DNA of 64,000 bases from Gemmatimonas aurantiaca. Its GTDB lineage: Bacteria > Gemmatimonadota > Gemmatimonadetes > Gemmatimonadales > Gemmatimonadaceae. Within the stretch, counting starts at the first letter, position 1; every line of letters starts with the position of its first letter. Positions 53,489 to 63,092 of the stretch are shown one piece after another. The stretch covers positions 1 through 64,000 of the forward strand of contig NZ_JBBCJO010000015.1 of assembly GCF_037190085.1 (NCBI RefSeq), written 5' to 3'. The translations under genes were made by a program, and so were the position numbers. Below the pieces are notes generated by a model that had not been told where the DNA came from, did not search any database, and saw only the letters and a program-made list of their open reading frames with translations.

Positions 53489-55027
53489 ATGCGCCTTTCT
53501 CCACTTCCGCGTGCGCTTTCCGCGACGGCTCTGTTCGCCCTGGCGACGGTCATCTCCACTCCCGTATCCGCTCAGACACCGGCACGACGGCCCACGCCGC
53601 CGCCGACAAGGCCACGTAGCACTGCCACTGACACGGCCATCACGCAGGCCGAAGTGGCCGCCCGACGGGCCGCATTGGCCGAGCGAGTCGAGAACGGTGT
53701 CGTGCTCGCGTTCGGTGGACGTGCACTCGTGCACGACTTCAGCGCCTTCTACCAGCTCTCGGCGTTCCGGTATCTCACGGAACTGAACGAACCGGATCAC
53801 GCATTCGTGATGGTGGTCCGCAACAAACAGGCGCAGAGCACGCTGTTTCTCACCCCGCTCGATGCCCGTACGGCGTTCTACTACGGAGAGCGCGTCGATA
53901 CCGCCTCCAGCCTGAAGAGGTACGGCATCCCCGGGCGCTCCTTTGCGGCGCTGGCCGGTGTGCTCGATTCGCTGGCCGCCACGGGACTGCCCTTCTACCA
54001 CATCCCCGATGTGGAAACGATGGATTTCGCGCGCAACGATTCACTCACGCGTGGTCAGCAAGCGGTCAAGACACTCTCGGACAAATATCCGTCGCTGCCC
54101 ATCCGGAACGCGATGCCGTTGGTGCTCGATTTGCGCGCGCGCAAATCGCCCGCCGAAATGGCGCTCATCCGGCGGGCCGCGGAGATCAGCGCGGAGGGCC
54201 ATCGCGCCGCGATGCTCACCGCCAATCCGCAGCACGAGTACGAGCTGCGTGCCGCGCTCGAATACGAATTCACCCGCCGGGGCGCCGAACGACCGGCGTA
54301 CGGTTCCATCGTGGGGGGCGGTTACAACGGCACCACGCTGCACTACATGAAGGACAGCGATCCGGTGAAGCCGGGCGACCTCGTCGTGATGGATGCCGCG
54401 GCCGAGTTCCGTGGGTATGCAGCGGACATCACGCGCACGATTCCGGTGAGCGGCACCTACACACCGGCCCAGCGCCGCATCTATCAACTGGTGCGTGACG
54501 CGCAGAACATGGCCGAGCAGATGTCGAAGCCGGGTATGAGCGTGCGCGCCGCCGCGGATTCCTCGGTGGCCGTTCGCACACGCGGGCTCGCGGCCCTGGG
54601 ACTCATCGAGAGCGAGGACGCCACGTTCGATCCGCCGTGGGCGGTGAATTGCACGATGAGCCCCGCGTCGTGCAAGCAGGCCAATCTCTGGATGATTCAC
54701 GGCATCACGCACGGCATCGGCCTCGCGGTGCACGATCCCATGCAGGGCAGCGGACGCGACGCCACGTTCCAGGTGGGTGATGCCTTCACCATCGAACCGG
54801 GCATCTACGTCAGTTCGCGCGCGCTCGCGGTGCTTCCCGATACACCGAAGAATCGCGCCTTCATCGCAAAAGTGAAGGCGGTGGTGCAGCAGTACGAGAA
54901 CACCGGCGTCCGCATCGAAGACGACTATCTCATCACCGACAAGGGCCTCGAGCGCATTTCACTCGTGCCCCGCGAGATGGACGAAATCGAAGCCCTGATG
55001 AAGCGGCGCCGCACGATTCAGCCGTGA
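53489..55027 (+). CDS. Secreted M24-family Xaa-Pro aminopeptidase
   Basis: 512 residues. Signal peptide MRLSPLPRALSATALFALAT to VSAQ, then a Pro/Thr-rich linker and the aminopeptidase P N-terminal domain (about 60-200). The pita-bread catalytic domain has metal ligands: Asp pair in VMDAAAEFRGYAADITRT (near 301-312), His in THGIGLAVHD (near 410), Glu in FTIEPGIY and VRIEDDYLIT. It should remove N-terminal residues followed by proline. It overlaps the S9 peptidase gene that follows, so the two likely process peptides together in the periplasm. Confidence 0.92.
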   Translation: MRLSPLPRALSATALFALATVISTPVSAQTPARRPTPPPTRPRSTATDTAITQAEVAARRAALAERVENGVVLAFGGRALVHDFSAFYQLSAFRYLTELNEPDHAFVMVVRNKQAQSTLFLTPLDARTAFYYGERVDTASSLKRYGIPGRSFAALAGVLDSLAATGLPFYHIPDVETMDFARNDSLTRGQQAVKTLSDKYPSLPIRNAMPLVLDLRARKSPAEMALIRRAAEISAEGHRAAMLTANPQHEYELRAALEYEFTRRGAERPAYGSIVGGGYNGTTLHYMKDSDPVKPGDLVVMDAAAEFRGYAADITRTIPVSGTYTPAQRRIYQLVRDAQNMAEQMSKPGMSVRAAADSSVAVRTRGLAALGLIESEDATFDPPWAVNCTMSPASCKQANLWMIHGITHGIGLAVHDPMQGSGRDATFQVGDAFTIEPGIYVSSRALAVLPDTPKNRAFIAKVKAVVQQYENTGVRIEDDYLITDKGLERISLVPREMDEIEALMKRRRTIQP

Positions 55028-57816
55028 TGGTGCCTCTGTCTCCTTCAACCGTTTACCGCATGCGTCGTTCCACCACACTGCTGTTCACCTCGGGCCTGGT
55101 CGCCGGCACCATCGGCTCCACCACGATCGATGCCCAACCCAGGCCCACGGTGACGCCGGCCGACTATGCGCAATGGGAAATGCCGGGCGCCCCGCGCCTG
55201 TCGCCCCGTGGTGACTGGACGGCGATACCGATGACGCGCATGAACGACAGCAGTGAAGTGCGCCTCATCGGTGGCCCGCGCGACACCACCATCATCATTC
55301 CGTTTGCCATGCCGGCGACCTTCTCGCCCGCCGGCGGGTGGGTAGGTATGCTCGTCGGGATATCCACGGCCGAACGGGAGCGGCTCACCCGCGAAAAGAA
55401 GCCGGTGCGCAACAGTGTCCAGCTCCGTCATCTCGGCACCGGGCAGGTCATCACCGAGACGGATGTCAACGCCTTTGCGTTCAGCGCCAACGGACGCTTC
55501 GTGACGCTCACGCGGTATCCGCAGGAAGGCAAACCGGTTTCCGATGTGCTGGTCTACGACCTCACGCGGGGCACCCGTCTCACCTTCCCGTCGGTGCGGG
55601 ACCAGGCCTGGGCCGACGGCACGGGCGCTGGCGCCACCGGTGCGCTGCTGGCTCTGGCCATCGATGGCGACGGTCCGTCGGGGTATTCGGTGCAACTGTA
55701 CGATGCGGCGGCCAATACGTTGCGCGTCCTGGAGAACGGGGCGGTCCCTTACCGCGCGCTGGCGTGGCGTCGCCGTGCGGCCGATCTCGCCGTTCTGCGC
55801 GGCGTCGTGGACAAGGCGTGGCGCGACACGGCGCACGTGCTCGTCACCTGGCGCGATGTGACCGGCAATGCCACGTCGCGTGTCCTCGATCCGGCCACCA
55901 TGAACGGGTTTCCCGCCCGCATGCGCATCGCGGAACACCGCCGTCCCACGTGGTCACGGGACGGTCAGGTGATGTTCTTCGGTCTGCGTCCGCGATTGGC
56001 CGCGGCCGATGCCATCAAGAAGAGCGCCGACAAAGTCTCCGATGTGGAGATCTGGCATACCAACGACGTGCGCATGTTCCCGCAACAGAAGGCCCAGGAG
56101 GCGCAGGATCTGCGCAGCACGCTGCTCACGGCCTGGCATCAGGGTGACGACCGCATCGTACAGATCGGCACCGACCTCGAGGAGCAGGCGGCCGCACTGG
56201 AGAACGGACGCTGGGCCACCGAGATCGATCGCAAGCCTTATCCCTGGGAGTGGAAGTTCGGCCGCAATGTGCAGGACGTATGGGCCGTGAATCTCGAGAC
56301 CGGGGCACGCACGAAAGTCCTGCAGCGTGTGCGGCACTACTACGGCGGCGATCCCACCGGAACGAAACTCGCCTGGTCGGACGGCCGGGACTACTGGGTC
56401 GTCGATCTGGCTTCCGGTACGCGCACCAATCTGACCGGTGCGCTCACCCGGGGCGGCAAGGCCGACTTCGTGGATCACGACGACGATCACCCCACCGATA
56501 TCCCCCACATCTTCCCCATCGTGGCGTGGAGCAAGACGGGTGACGCGCTGCTGGTGAACGACACCCACGATGTCTGGCGGCTCGCCGTGAATGGCGGCGG
56601 CAACACCCGGCTCACCAACGGTGCGCGGGATCAGGTCGTCCACCGTCTGGTGAACTTCGCGCCCTTCGGCGCATCGGTGGTGGAGCGCGCGGTGGATCTC
56701 GAAGCGCCCCTCTATTTCACGCTCACCGGACGTCTGAGCAAACAGAGCGGGTACGCCCGTCGGGCCGGCGATGGCACGGTGCAACGCCTGATGCTCGTCG
56801 ACGCCGGACATTCGACGCTCGTCAAGGCCGACAGCGCCGACATCTTTGCGTTCACGCGCCAGCGCTACGACACATCGCCCAATGTGTTCGTCGGTGACGA
56901 CCCCGCCACGGCAAAGGCCGTCACGGCCACCAATCCGCAGCAGGCGAAGTATGCGTGGGGAAAGGCGGAGCTCATGAACTTCCGCAGCACCATTGGTGTG
57001 CCCCTGCAGGCGCTGCTGTACTATCCGGCCAATTACGATCCGGCGAAGAAGTATCCGCTCATCGTGTACACCTACGAGCGGCTTTCACAGGGGCTGCACG
57101 GCTACATCGCCCCCAACGATCGCAACTACTACAACGCCACGGTGTTCTCACAGCAAGGCTACTTCGTGCTGATGCCGGACATCGTCTTCCGTCCCCGCGA
57201 GCCCGGCATCGGCACGAAGTACGCCGTCGAGCCGGCCGTGCGCGCCGTCATTGCCCGGGGCCTCGTGGATCCGGCGCGGGTCGGCCACGTGGGGCATTCG
57301 CAGGGTGGGTACGAAGCCGCCTATCTCGCCACGCACAGCAATCTCTTCCAGACCACCATCGTGGGGTCGGGGATCACCGACATGATCAGCTTTGCGGGCC
57401 AGTTGCACTGGAGTCAGGGCACGGCGGAGTTCGATCACTGGGAGACCGGTCAGTTCCGCATGCAGGTCGCGCCATGGGAAGACACGAAAGCCATGATCGA
57501 CAACTCGCCGCTGGCCCGCGTGCATCAGATGCAGGCGAAGAGCATGCTCATCGAGATCGGCAGTGACGATGGGACGGTCGATCCCAGACAGGGCTCCCTG
57601 TTCTACAACTACGCCCGTCGCGCCGGCAAGCAGGTCGTGATGCTCACCTATCCCGGTGAAGGACACGGCCTCACCAAGCGTGAGAATCAGCGCGACTACC
57701 AGACGCGCATCCTCGAGTGGTTCGGCCACTACCTCAAGGGCGAACCCGCTCCACGCTGGATCACGGAAGGCCAGACCGCGCTCGAACGCCGGGCCATCCT
57801 CGACGCAAACAAGTAA
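55027..57816 (+). CDS. Exported S9-family prolyl oligopeptidase
   Basis: About 929 residues; ATG at 55027 overlaps the M24 stop by one base, with an in-frame GTG one codon earlier and an ATG at 55060 giving the cleaner signal peptide (TTLLFTSGLVAGTIG). Residues 30-600 form a beta-propeller-like domain; the alpha/beta-hydrolase domain holds the catalytic Ser in GHSQGGYEAA (near 757), Asp in GSDDGTVDP (near 846) and His in GEGHGLTKR (near 879). Predicted to release dipeptides or cleave oligopeptides, with the M24 enzyme removing Xaa-Pro. Large for the family (usual ~650-750). Confidence 0.92.
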   Translation: MVPLSPSTVYRMRRSTTLLFTSGLVAGTIGSTTIDAQPRPTVTPADYAQWEMPGAPRLSPRGDWTAIPMTRMNDSSEVRLIGGPRDTTIIIPFAMPATFSPAGGWVGMLVGISTAERERLTREKKPVRNSVQLRHLGTGQVITETDVNAFAFSANGRFVTLTRYPQEGKPVSDVLVYDLTRGTRLTFPSVRDQAWADGTGAGATGALLALAIDGDGPSGYSVQLYDAAANTLRVLENGAVPYRALAWRRRAADLAVLRGVVDKAWRDTAHVLVTWRDVTGNATSRVLDPATMNGFPARMRIAEHRRPTWSRDGQVMFFGLRPRLAAADAIKKSADKVSDVEIWHTNDVRMFPQQKAQEAQDLRSTLLTAWHQGDDRIVQIGTDLEEQAAALENGRWATEIDRKPYPWEWKFGRNVQDVWAVNLETGARTKVLQRVRHYYGGDPTGTKLAWSDGRDYWVVDLASGTRTNLTGALTRGGKADFVDHDDDHPTDIPHIFPIVAWSKTGDALLVNDTHDVWRLAVNGGGNTRLTNGARDQVVHRLVNFAPFGASVVERAVDLEAPLYFTLTGRLSKQSGYARRAGDGTVQRLMLVDAGHSTLVKADSADIFAFTRQRYDTSPNVFVGDDPATAKAVTATNPQQAKYAWGKAELMNFRSTIGVPLQALLYYPANYDPAKKYPLIVYTYERLSQGLHGYIAPNDRNYYNATVFSQQGYFVLMPDIVFRPREPGIGTKYAVEPAVRAVIARGLVDPARVGHVGHSQGGYEAAYLATHSNLFQTTIVGSGITDMISFAGQLHWSQGTAEFDHWETGQFRMQVAPWEDTKAMIDNSPLARVHQMQAKSMLIEIGSDDGTVDPRQGSLFYNYARRAGKQVVMLTYPGEGHGLTKRENQRDYQTRILEWFGHYLKGEPAPRWITEGQTALERRAILDANK

Positions 57817-57838
57817 CGGCCCGTCGGTCGAGGTCTTC

Positions 57839-59302
57839 TCAGGACCCTCTGAGGCGCGCGAATTCCGGTTTCGTGGCCGTCAGAATCTCGAGCACGTCCC
57901 GACGATCCTCGGCGGAAATGTTCTGCAGGTCGGGAGTGCGATCGGTGCCGTTCAGAATGCCGTAGAGACGCGTATACACGGCGCGCTTCGCCAGTTCGGG
58001 GAGCGCGTCGAACGCTTCCGAATACACGAGGAAGCTGAGACGGTATTTGAACAGCCGCTTGTCGAGATCGAGCGCACGCAGCGACCGACCTTTGGGATCA
58101 CGCGGCCCGCGGGCCATGAACTCCTCGGCAAAACGCGTCGATCCCCGCACCGGAGCCTCGAACGAGGCCTCGTTCACGAAGAGCATCCCGCGCACGAGCG
58201 TCTCCACCGCGCCGCGCAGACGCGGCGTGACCACCGGGCCGGCCTGACGAGCCTCCGGTGGAGCGATCGCGGCTTCCATCACGGCCTCCCGCGCGGCTTC
58301 ATGCGTGGCCGTGATCAGATTGTGCAGAATCGTCTGGTGCGTGAGCACCATGATGGCCACGATGTCGCTCTGCGTCGTCAGGTAGTACGTGGAGTCGAAC
58401 TTCCCCGACAGATTGGGGAGCTGACTCTCGGCGCGCGGATCGAACTTCGTCCGGAACTGCGCCTTGTCGGACACCTGACCGTTCAACACCGGCGCATACA
58501 CATTGCCCGCGTGCCCCACGTTGCCGTACGTGCCGGTCACGTACCAGCCGCCGAATCGCTGACGGAGCGGCGTGGCGTCGGTGGTGGGCCCATCGTGCAC
58601 ACCGGTGATGGGATAACCGTGCCGGTCGGCAATGGTCGACAGCACCATGAACCCGGGCACGCCTCCGGTGACACTGCGGGAGTGATGGCACATCAGACAG
58701 GTGGTCGTCTCCTTGGAAAAGCGCGGCTTGTCGCGCTCGGCCTGCCCGAAGGTGTAGAACCGTCCACCGGCCGTGGGATGCACCGCCGCGATTTCGAGAA
58801 AATCGCTGTCGAACACATACCCGACGTACACGTCGTCATTGAAATACAGCGCCCGCGGCGACCACGGCGTGATCTTGTCGGTCTGCAGACTGGTACGCGA
58901 GAAGACCAGCATCTGTGAAGACACCGGGATGTCCAGCGCCTTGAGCACGGCCGGCAGATATCCCAGGATCGAGTCGTGCGCGAGCGTCACCGTACCGGCT
59001 TCGAGCTTGGCCTGCAATCGCATCACCGGATCCAGCACGCTGGTGTCCTGCTCCCCCGGAGCCCTGACACCCGATGCGACCGTCGCGGCTTCGAATCGGT
59101 CCGCCCAGGGAACGGCGGTCCGGGAGACAGGCGTGAAGGTCGCCGGAGCAAGCGATGTCGTCGGGGCATCCCACGACGTCGCCACCATCGACACGCCGGT
59201 CGACATGTCCTGCGACGGGTTCATGGATGCGGTGGCGCTGGCAGTCGCCACCACACCGCCGATGACACCCGCCGCGCTGAGCCAGGCCCGGAATGGACGC
59301 AT
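57839..59302 (-). CDS. Exported protein with a single CxxCH haem-binding motif, function unknown
   Basis: 487 residues. A signal sequence (MRPFRAWLSAAGVIGGVVATASA) precedes a Ser/Thr-rich stretch. A CLMCHHS motif near residue 220 fits covalent haem c attachment, with candidate Met/His distal ligands nearby (VPGFMVLSTIADRHGYP). The rest contains many conserved-looking His and Asp (YNVGHAGNVYAP, HQTILHNLITATHEAA) and long helices. It resembles large cytochrome-c-containing proteins annotated as hypothetical in planctomycetes and gemmatimonads. A redox or electron-transfer role is inferred. The ATG at 59302 was chosen because it begins the leader. Confidence 0.75.
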   Translation of the reverse strand: MRPFRAWLSAAGVIGGVVATASATASMNPSQDMSTGVSMVATSWDAPTTSLAPATFTPVSRTAVPWADRFEAATVASGVRAPGEQDTSVLDPVMRLQAKLEAGTVTLAHDSILGYLPAVLKALDIPVSSQMLVFSRTSLQTDKITPWSPRALYFNDDVYVGYVFDSDFLEIAAVHPTAGGRFYTFGQAERDKPRFSKETTTCLMCHHSRSVTGGVPGFMVLSTIADRHGYPITGVHDGPTTDATPLRQRFGGWYVTGTYGNVGHAGNVYAPVLNGQVSDKAQFRTKFDPRAESQLPNLSGKFDSTYYLTTQSDIVAIMVLTHQTILHNLITATHEAAREAVMEAAIAPPEARQAGPVVTPRLRGAVETLVRGMLFVNEASFEAPVRGSTRFAEEFMARGPRDPKGRSLRALDLDKRLFKYRLSFLVYSEAFDALPELAKRAVYTRLYGILNGTDRTPDLQNISAEDRRDVLEILTATKPEFARLRGS

Positions 59303-59509
59303 ATCCGAAGAAAAGTGGGTGATAGGATGCAGGTATTTATCGATACGCACAGCCTGTCCATTTCGCTCGCGATGGGATGACGCCGGTGCTCTTCCCAGGC
59401 CCGTCAATTCTCATGGACGAGGCGTCTTTCACCGGGACAAGCGGTGAAACTCGATGAGCGGAGAGGCGTGGTGGCATCGAGGCTTCTTCCTTCCCACCCG
59501 CTCTCCTCA

Positions 59510-61027
59510 ATGCACACGATCCAGAATCTCATGCGGATGTCGGCGATGATGTCACCACACCCGATATCTTCCCGCCTTGCCCTGGTCCTCACCACTGCCG
59601 CATCGATCGCGGTCTCGCCCGTGTTGCCGGATACGATTGGCGCACAATCCGCGGCGCCACGCCGCGGCAATGATCCCGCGGCCGAGGCGCTGGTGGCCCG
59701 CTCGCTGGCGCGGATGGGCGGCGACAGTCTGCTGCGCTCCATCACCTCCCTGCGCATGGATGTGATGACACAATGGCAGCGCATCGGTTTCGCCGATCAT
59801 CCCTATGCCGACGCTCCCTCGTACGAACGCCATACCGATCTGCGCGACTACACCACCAACAGTTGGCGCAATACGCGTTTCTTCCTGCCGTCGCCCGCCG
59901 CATCGGTGGACATCGTGCGGGATACCATCGGTGCGCGCTGGTTCGTGCCACCCAGCGGCGCGGCAACCATCACCCCGCTCAACATCGCCTATGTCGATGA
60001 GCGGCGGGAACTCTTTGCCTTTGCGCCCGAACGCACGCTGCAGCTTGCCCGGGCATCGGGAGCGATGCGTCTGCTCTCCGACACGGTCATCGATGGCGCT
60101 GCCCACGTGCGTATCTCCGCCACCGTCGATGGATTTCCTGCCGTCTGGTTCGTCCGTCGCAGTACGGCGCTGCTGGGCATGGTCCGTTTCACCGCCGACG
60201 AGACCAACGACTTCGGACTCGCGCCCTGGGCCCGACAGGAGATCGAGTTCTGGTACTCCGGATGGACACGCTACAATCCCGGCGTGCTGCTCCCGCGTCA
60301 GCGCGATGTCCGTCGTGTCGGTCGCCCGTACAAGCGCATGACGGCACTGGCCCTGAACATCAACGCAGCCGCGCCTGCCGACTCCTTTGCCATCCCCGAT
60401 TCCACGGCGACACGATACCTCTCCACCGAGCAACGGCCGATGTGGAATGCGCCACTCGATTCCGTGCAATTCATCGAACAGTCGTTCGTCACATTCCCGC
60501 CCTTCCTCGGCAACGCGGGTGTGGTGCGTATCGGCGGGCAGTGGGTGCTGCTCGAAACGGCGCAGGCCGAAGGAGCCGTGAATCTGCTGGACACCTGGCT
60601 CACGAAGCAGACGGGCGCGGGGGTATCCGCCGCGATCATCGCGAGGCCAACCAGTGGCAACGGTGGTGTGCGCTGGTTCACCGCGCGACGCAAACCCACA
60701 TACGTGACACCGGGAGTGCGCCCCGCGATGCGTCGCATGATCGGCGCGGACGCCGCAACGCATCTGCAGGTCGTCGCACGGCCGCAGTGGGTGCGCGTGG
60801 GCAGCGACTCGCTGTTGCTCACACCTTTTGAACTGCCGGATTTCGGCACGGCCCTGGCGGTGTACTCGCCCACGCTGCGCTGGCTCTACACACCCTTCGC
60901 CGGTCTTCCCGCCTATCAGACCGAACATGACACGCTGCTCGCGGACCTCCGTGCCCGGAAGCTGCCCGTGGAATGGCTCGGGACAGTGCGCTCACTCAGA
61001 GCTCCCGCTCCACGCGCATCGAACTGA
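59510..61027 (+). CDS. Secreted protein with a probably degenerate MBL-like fold
   Basis: About 505 residues with a signal peptide in the segment after residue 13 (SSRLALVLTTAASIAVS). The N-terminal half is beta-rich. Near residue 370 the segment VVRIGGQWVLLETAQAEG followed by AAIIARPTSGNGGVRWF has the layout of the metallo-beta-lactamase core, where one expects THHHxDHxGG; here ARPTSGNGG stands in its place, so metal ligands are missing. Start uncertain: 59510, 59537 and 59549 are possible ATGs. No homologue named. Confidence 0.6.
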   Translation: MHTIQNLMRMSAMMSPHPISSRLALVLTTAASIAVSPVLPDTIGAQSAAPRRGNDPAAEALVARSLARMGGDSLLRSITSLRMDVMTQWQRIGFADHPYADAPSYERHTDLRDYTTNSWRNTRFFLPSPAASVDIVRDTIGARWFVPPSGAATITPLNIAYVDERRELFAFAPERTLQLARASGAMRLLSDTVIDGAAHVRISATVDGFPAVWFVRRSTALLGMVRFTADETNDFGLAPWARQEIEFWYSGWTRYNPGVLLPRQRDVRRVGRPYKRMTALALNINAAAPADSFAIPDSTATRYLSTEQRPMWNAPLDSVQFIEQSFVTFPPFLGNAGVVRIGGQWVLLETAQAEGAVNLLDTWLTKQTGAGVSAAIIARPTSGNGGVRWFTARRKPTYVTPGVRPAMRRMIGADAATHLQVVARPQWVRVGSDSLLLTPFELPDFGTALAVYSPTLRWLYTPFAGLPAYQTEHDTLLADLRARKLPVEWLGTVRSLRAPAPRASN

Positions 61028-61080
61028 CGGAGTCCGCTGATTGAGGAGAGGGCGCGATACGGGCATGGAGAGCACATCCG

Positions 61081-61896
61081 ATGCATCGGGTGCATACTAT
61101 GCCCATGCCACGCCCTCTTTCCATTCTGCCGCTGGCGCTGCTGGTCACGCTCGGCACCGCAGCGTCCGTACCTGCCCGTCAGGACAACCGCTTCACCGTC
61201 GCCACCTACAACATCCGCCATGGTCGCGGCATGGACGAGGCGGTGAACCTGAAGCGCACCGGTGATGCGATCGGTGCACTCGGTGCGGATGTGGTGGCAT
61301 TGCAGGAGGTGGACCGCAACGTGGAGCGTTCCGGTCGCATCGACGAACCGCGGGTGCTGGGCGAGCAACTGAACATGAAAGACGAGTTCGGTGCGTTCTT
61401 CCCGTATCAGGGCGGAGAGTACGGCATGGCGCTGCTCTCGCGGTTCCCCATCCGTCGCACCGAAGCATTACGTCTTCCCGACGGCAACGAACCGCGGGTC
61501 GCTCTGTTCGCCGAGATCGAGTTGCCATCGCGACGGCGCGTGCTCGTGGTGAACGTGCATTTCGACTGGGTGGACAACGACACGCTGCGGTATGCGCAGG
61601 TGCAGGCGCTTGCCGCCGTGCTCGATACGGTGCAGCTGCCCACCATCCTGCTCGGCGACTTCAACGATCAACCGGGCTCCCGCACCCTCTCGCGGTGGCG
61701 GGAGCGCTTCCGGGCCGCGGAGAAGCCGGTGGGTGATCGTTTCACGTTCTCGTCCACCGAACCGAAATACGAGATCGATCACATCCTGCTCGGCCCTCCG
61801 AATGCCTGGGAGTCCGCCACCGCGCGGGTGATGACGGATCCGCTCACGTCGGACCATCGTCCGGTCGTGGCAACCGTGAGGCTGCGCGGGCGATAG
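61081..61896 (+). CDS. Exported endonuclease/exonuclease/phosphatase (EEP) family protein
   Basis: 271 residues. Leader LSILPLALLVTLGTAASVPA. The EEP core is complete: TYNIRHG with metal-binding Asn (near 43), DVVALQEVDRN (Glu, near 75), VVNVHFDW (His, near 160), LGDFNDQPGS (Asp/Asn, near 197) and IDHILLG and TSDHRPVVA (catalytic Asp and His near the C-terminus). Members cleave phosphodiester or phosphoanhydride bonds, for example DNA, sphingomyelin or inositol phosphates. Export suggests an environmental nucleic-acid or phosphoester substrate. Confidence 0.9.
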   Translation: MHRVHTMPMPRPLSILPLALLVTLGTAASVPARQDNRFTVATYNIRHGRGMDEAVNLKRTGDAIGALGADVVALQEVDRNVERSGRIDEPRVLGEQLNMKDEFGAFFPYQGGEYGMALLSRFPIRRTEALRLPDGNEPRVALFAEIELPSRRRVLVVNVHFDWVDNDTLRYAQVQALAAVLDTVQLPTILLGDFNDQPGSRTLSRWRERFRAAEKPVGDRFTFSSTEPKYEIDHILLGPPNAWESATARVMTDPLTSDHRPVVATVRLRGR

Positions 61897-61991
61897 CGCC
61901 GTCTGAAAGCCGATGGGCAGTCGAGCCGCTTCGGCCTGCGCGCTTCGATGTATCCGCTTCGACCTGTCCGACGCGACGTACCCGGTTCGGT

Positions 61992-63092
61992 CTATCCGAG
62001 CGCCGCGGCGAGATCCCGGAGCAGACGGCCCGTCTCCTCGATGCCCACACAGGCATCGGTGATGCTCTGCCCCGGGCGCATCGGCACACCGGGCACGAAG
62101 AGTTGACGCCCCTCTTCGAGATGGCTTTCGAGCATCACGCCGAGCACATGGGTCATGTCTTCCGTGCGACTGTGCACGCGGTGCACGATGTCCTCCAGTA
62201 CCACCGCCTGCGCCCCCGAAGGGCCGGCGTTGCCATGACCGCAGTCGATCATGAGACGCGGCACCAGACGCTCACGCGCCAGTGACGCACTCGCGACATG
62301 TACCGAATGCCGGTCCGTATTCGGACGTGATCCGCCACGCAGAATGAGATGGGTATCGGCGTTGCCGGCCGTCATGCGCACACCGGCCCGTCCCGCGTCA
62401 TCCACCGCCAGCATCCGATGCGGCGCGCTCGCGGCGGTCATGCCGTTGATGGCCGCCCTGATATCCCCACCCGAGCCGTTCTTGAACCCCACGGGGCAGG
62501 CAAGCCCAGACGCCATCTGCCGGTGCAACGGGCTCTCCACCGTGCGCGCGCCGATGGCGCACCAGGCCACCAGGTCTTCGAGATAACTGACGACCATCGG
62601 GTCCACGAACTCCGTGGCCACGGGCACACCCATCGCGTTCACATCGCGAAAGAGGGTACGTGCAATACGCAGCCCGTCATTCACGCGGCCACTGCCATCG
62701 AGTCGGGGATCGTGCACCAGACCCGTCCAGCCCAGACGGGTTCGCGGTTTTTCCACGTACACCCGCATCACGAGCAGCAGCGATTTCTCCACGTCACGCT
62801 GCAACGCCTGGATATGCGCCGCGTATTCCAGCGCCGCATCGACATCGTGCACGGAACACGGACCCACCACCACCAGCCAGCGTCGATCGGCGCCCTGCAG
62901 GATGTTCCGGATATCGGCGCGCGCGCGCTGCACCGTGGTCTGCACCGACGCATCCGCGGGCAGTTCGGCCCGCAATACACCAGACGTGATCAGCTCGCCG
63001 GTTGCATCACCGGGCGGAACACCGGGCAGCCCATCGGCTGTTGCCACCGCCGGTGCATCGGACGGCGCTGCAAGAGTAGCTCCATCAGCCAT
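61992..63092 (-). CDS. 3-deoxy-7-phosphoheptulonate (DAHP) synthase, class I
   Basis: 366 residues. The AroG/AroF/AroH signature segments LLVVVGPCSVHD-type (WLVVVGPCSVHDVDAALEY), VMRVYVEKPRTRLGW, GARTVESPLHRQMASGL, CPVGFKNGSGG, LILRGGSRPN and MIDCGHGN are all present. First step of the shikimate pathway. Start is ATG at 63092, which overlaps the dehydrogenase stop by eight bases; 63110 and 63116 are alternatives. Located directly after an entA homologue, so it probably boosts chorismate supply for a catecholate siderophore rather than general aromatic amino acids. Confidence 0.93.
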   Translation of the reverse strand: MADGATLAAPSDAPAVATADGLPGVPPGDATGELITSGVLRAELPADASVQTTVQRARADIRNILQGADRRWLVVVGPCSVHDVDAALEYAAHIQALQRDVEKSLLLVMRVYVEKPRTRLGWTGLVHDPRLDGSGRVNDGLRIARTLFRDVNAMGVPVATEFVDPMVVSYLEDLVAWCAIGARTVESPLHRQMASGLACPVGFKNGSGGDIRAAINGMTAASAPHRMLAVDDAGRAGVRMTAGNADTHLILRGGSRPNTDRHSVHVASASLARERLVPRLMIDCGHGNAGPSGAQAVVLEDIVHRVHSRTEDMTHVLGVMLESHLEEGRQLFVPGVPMRPGQSITDACVGIEETGRLLRDLAAALG

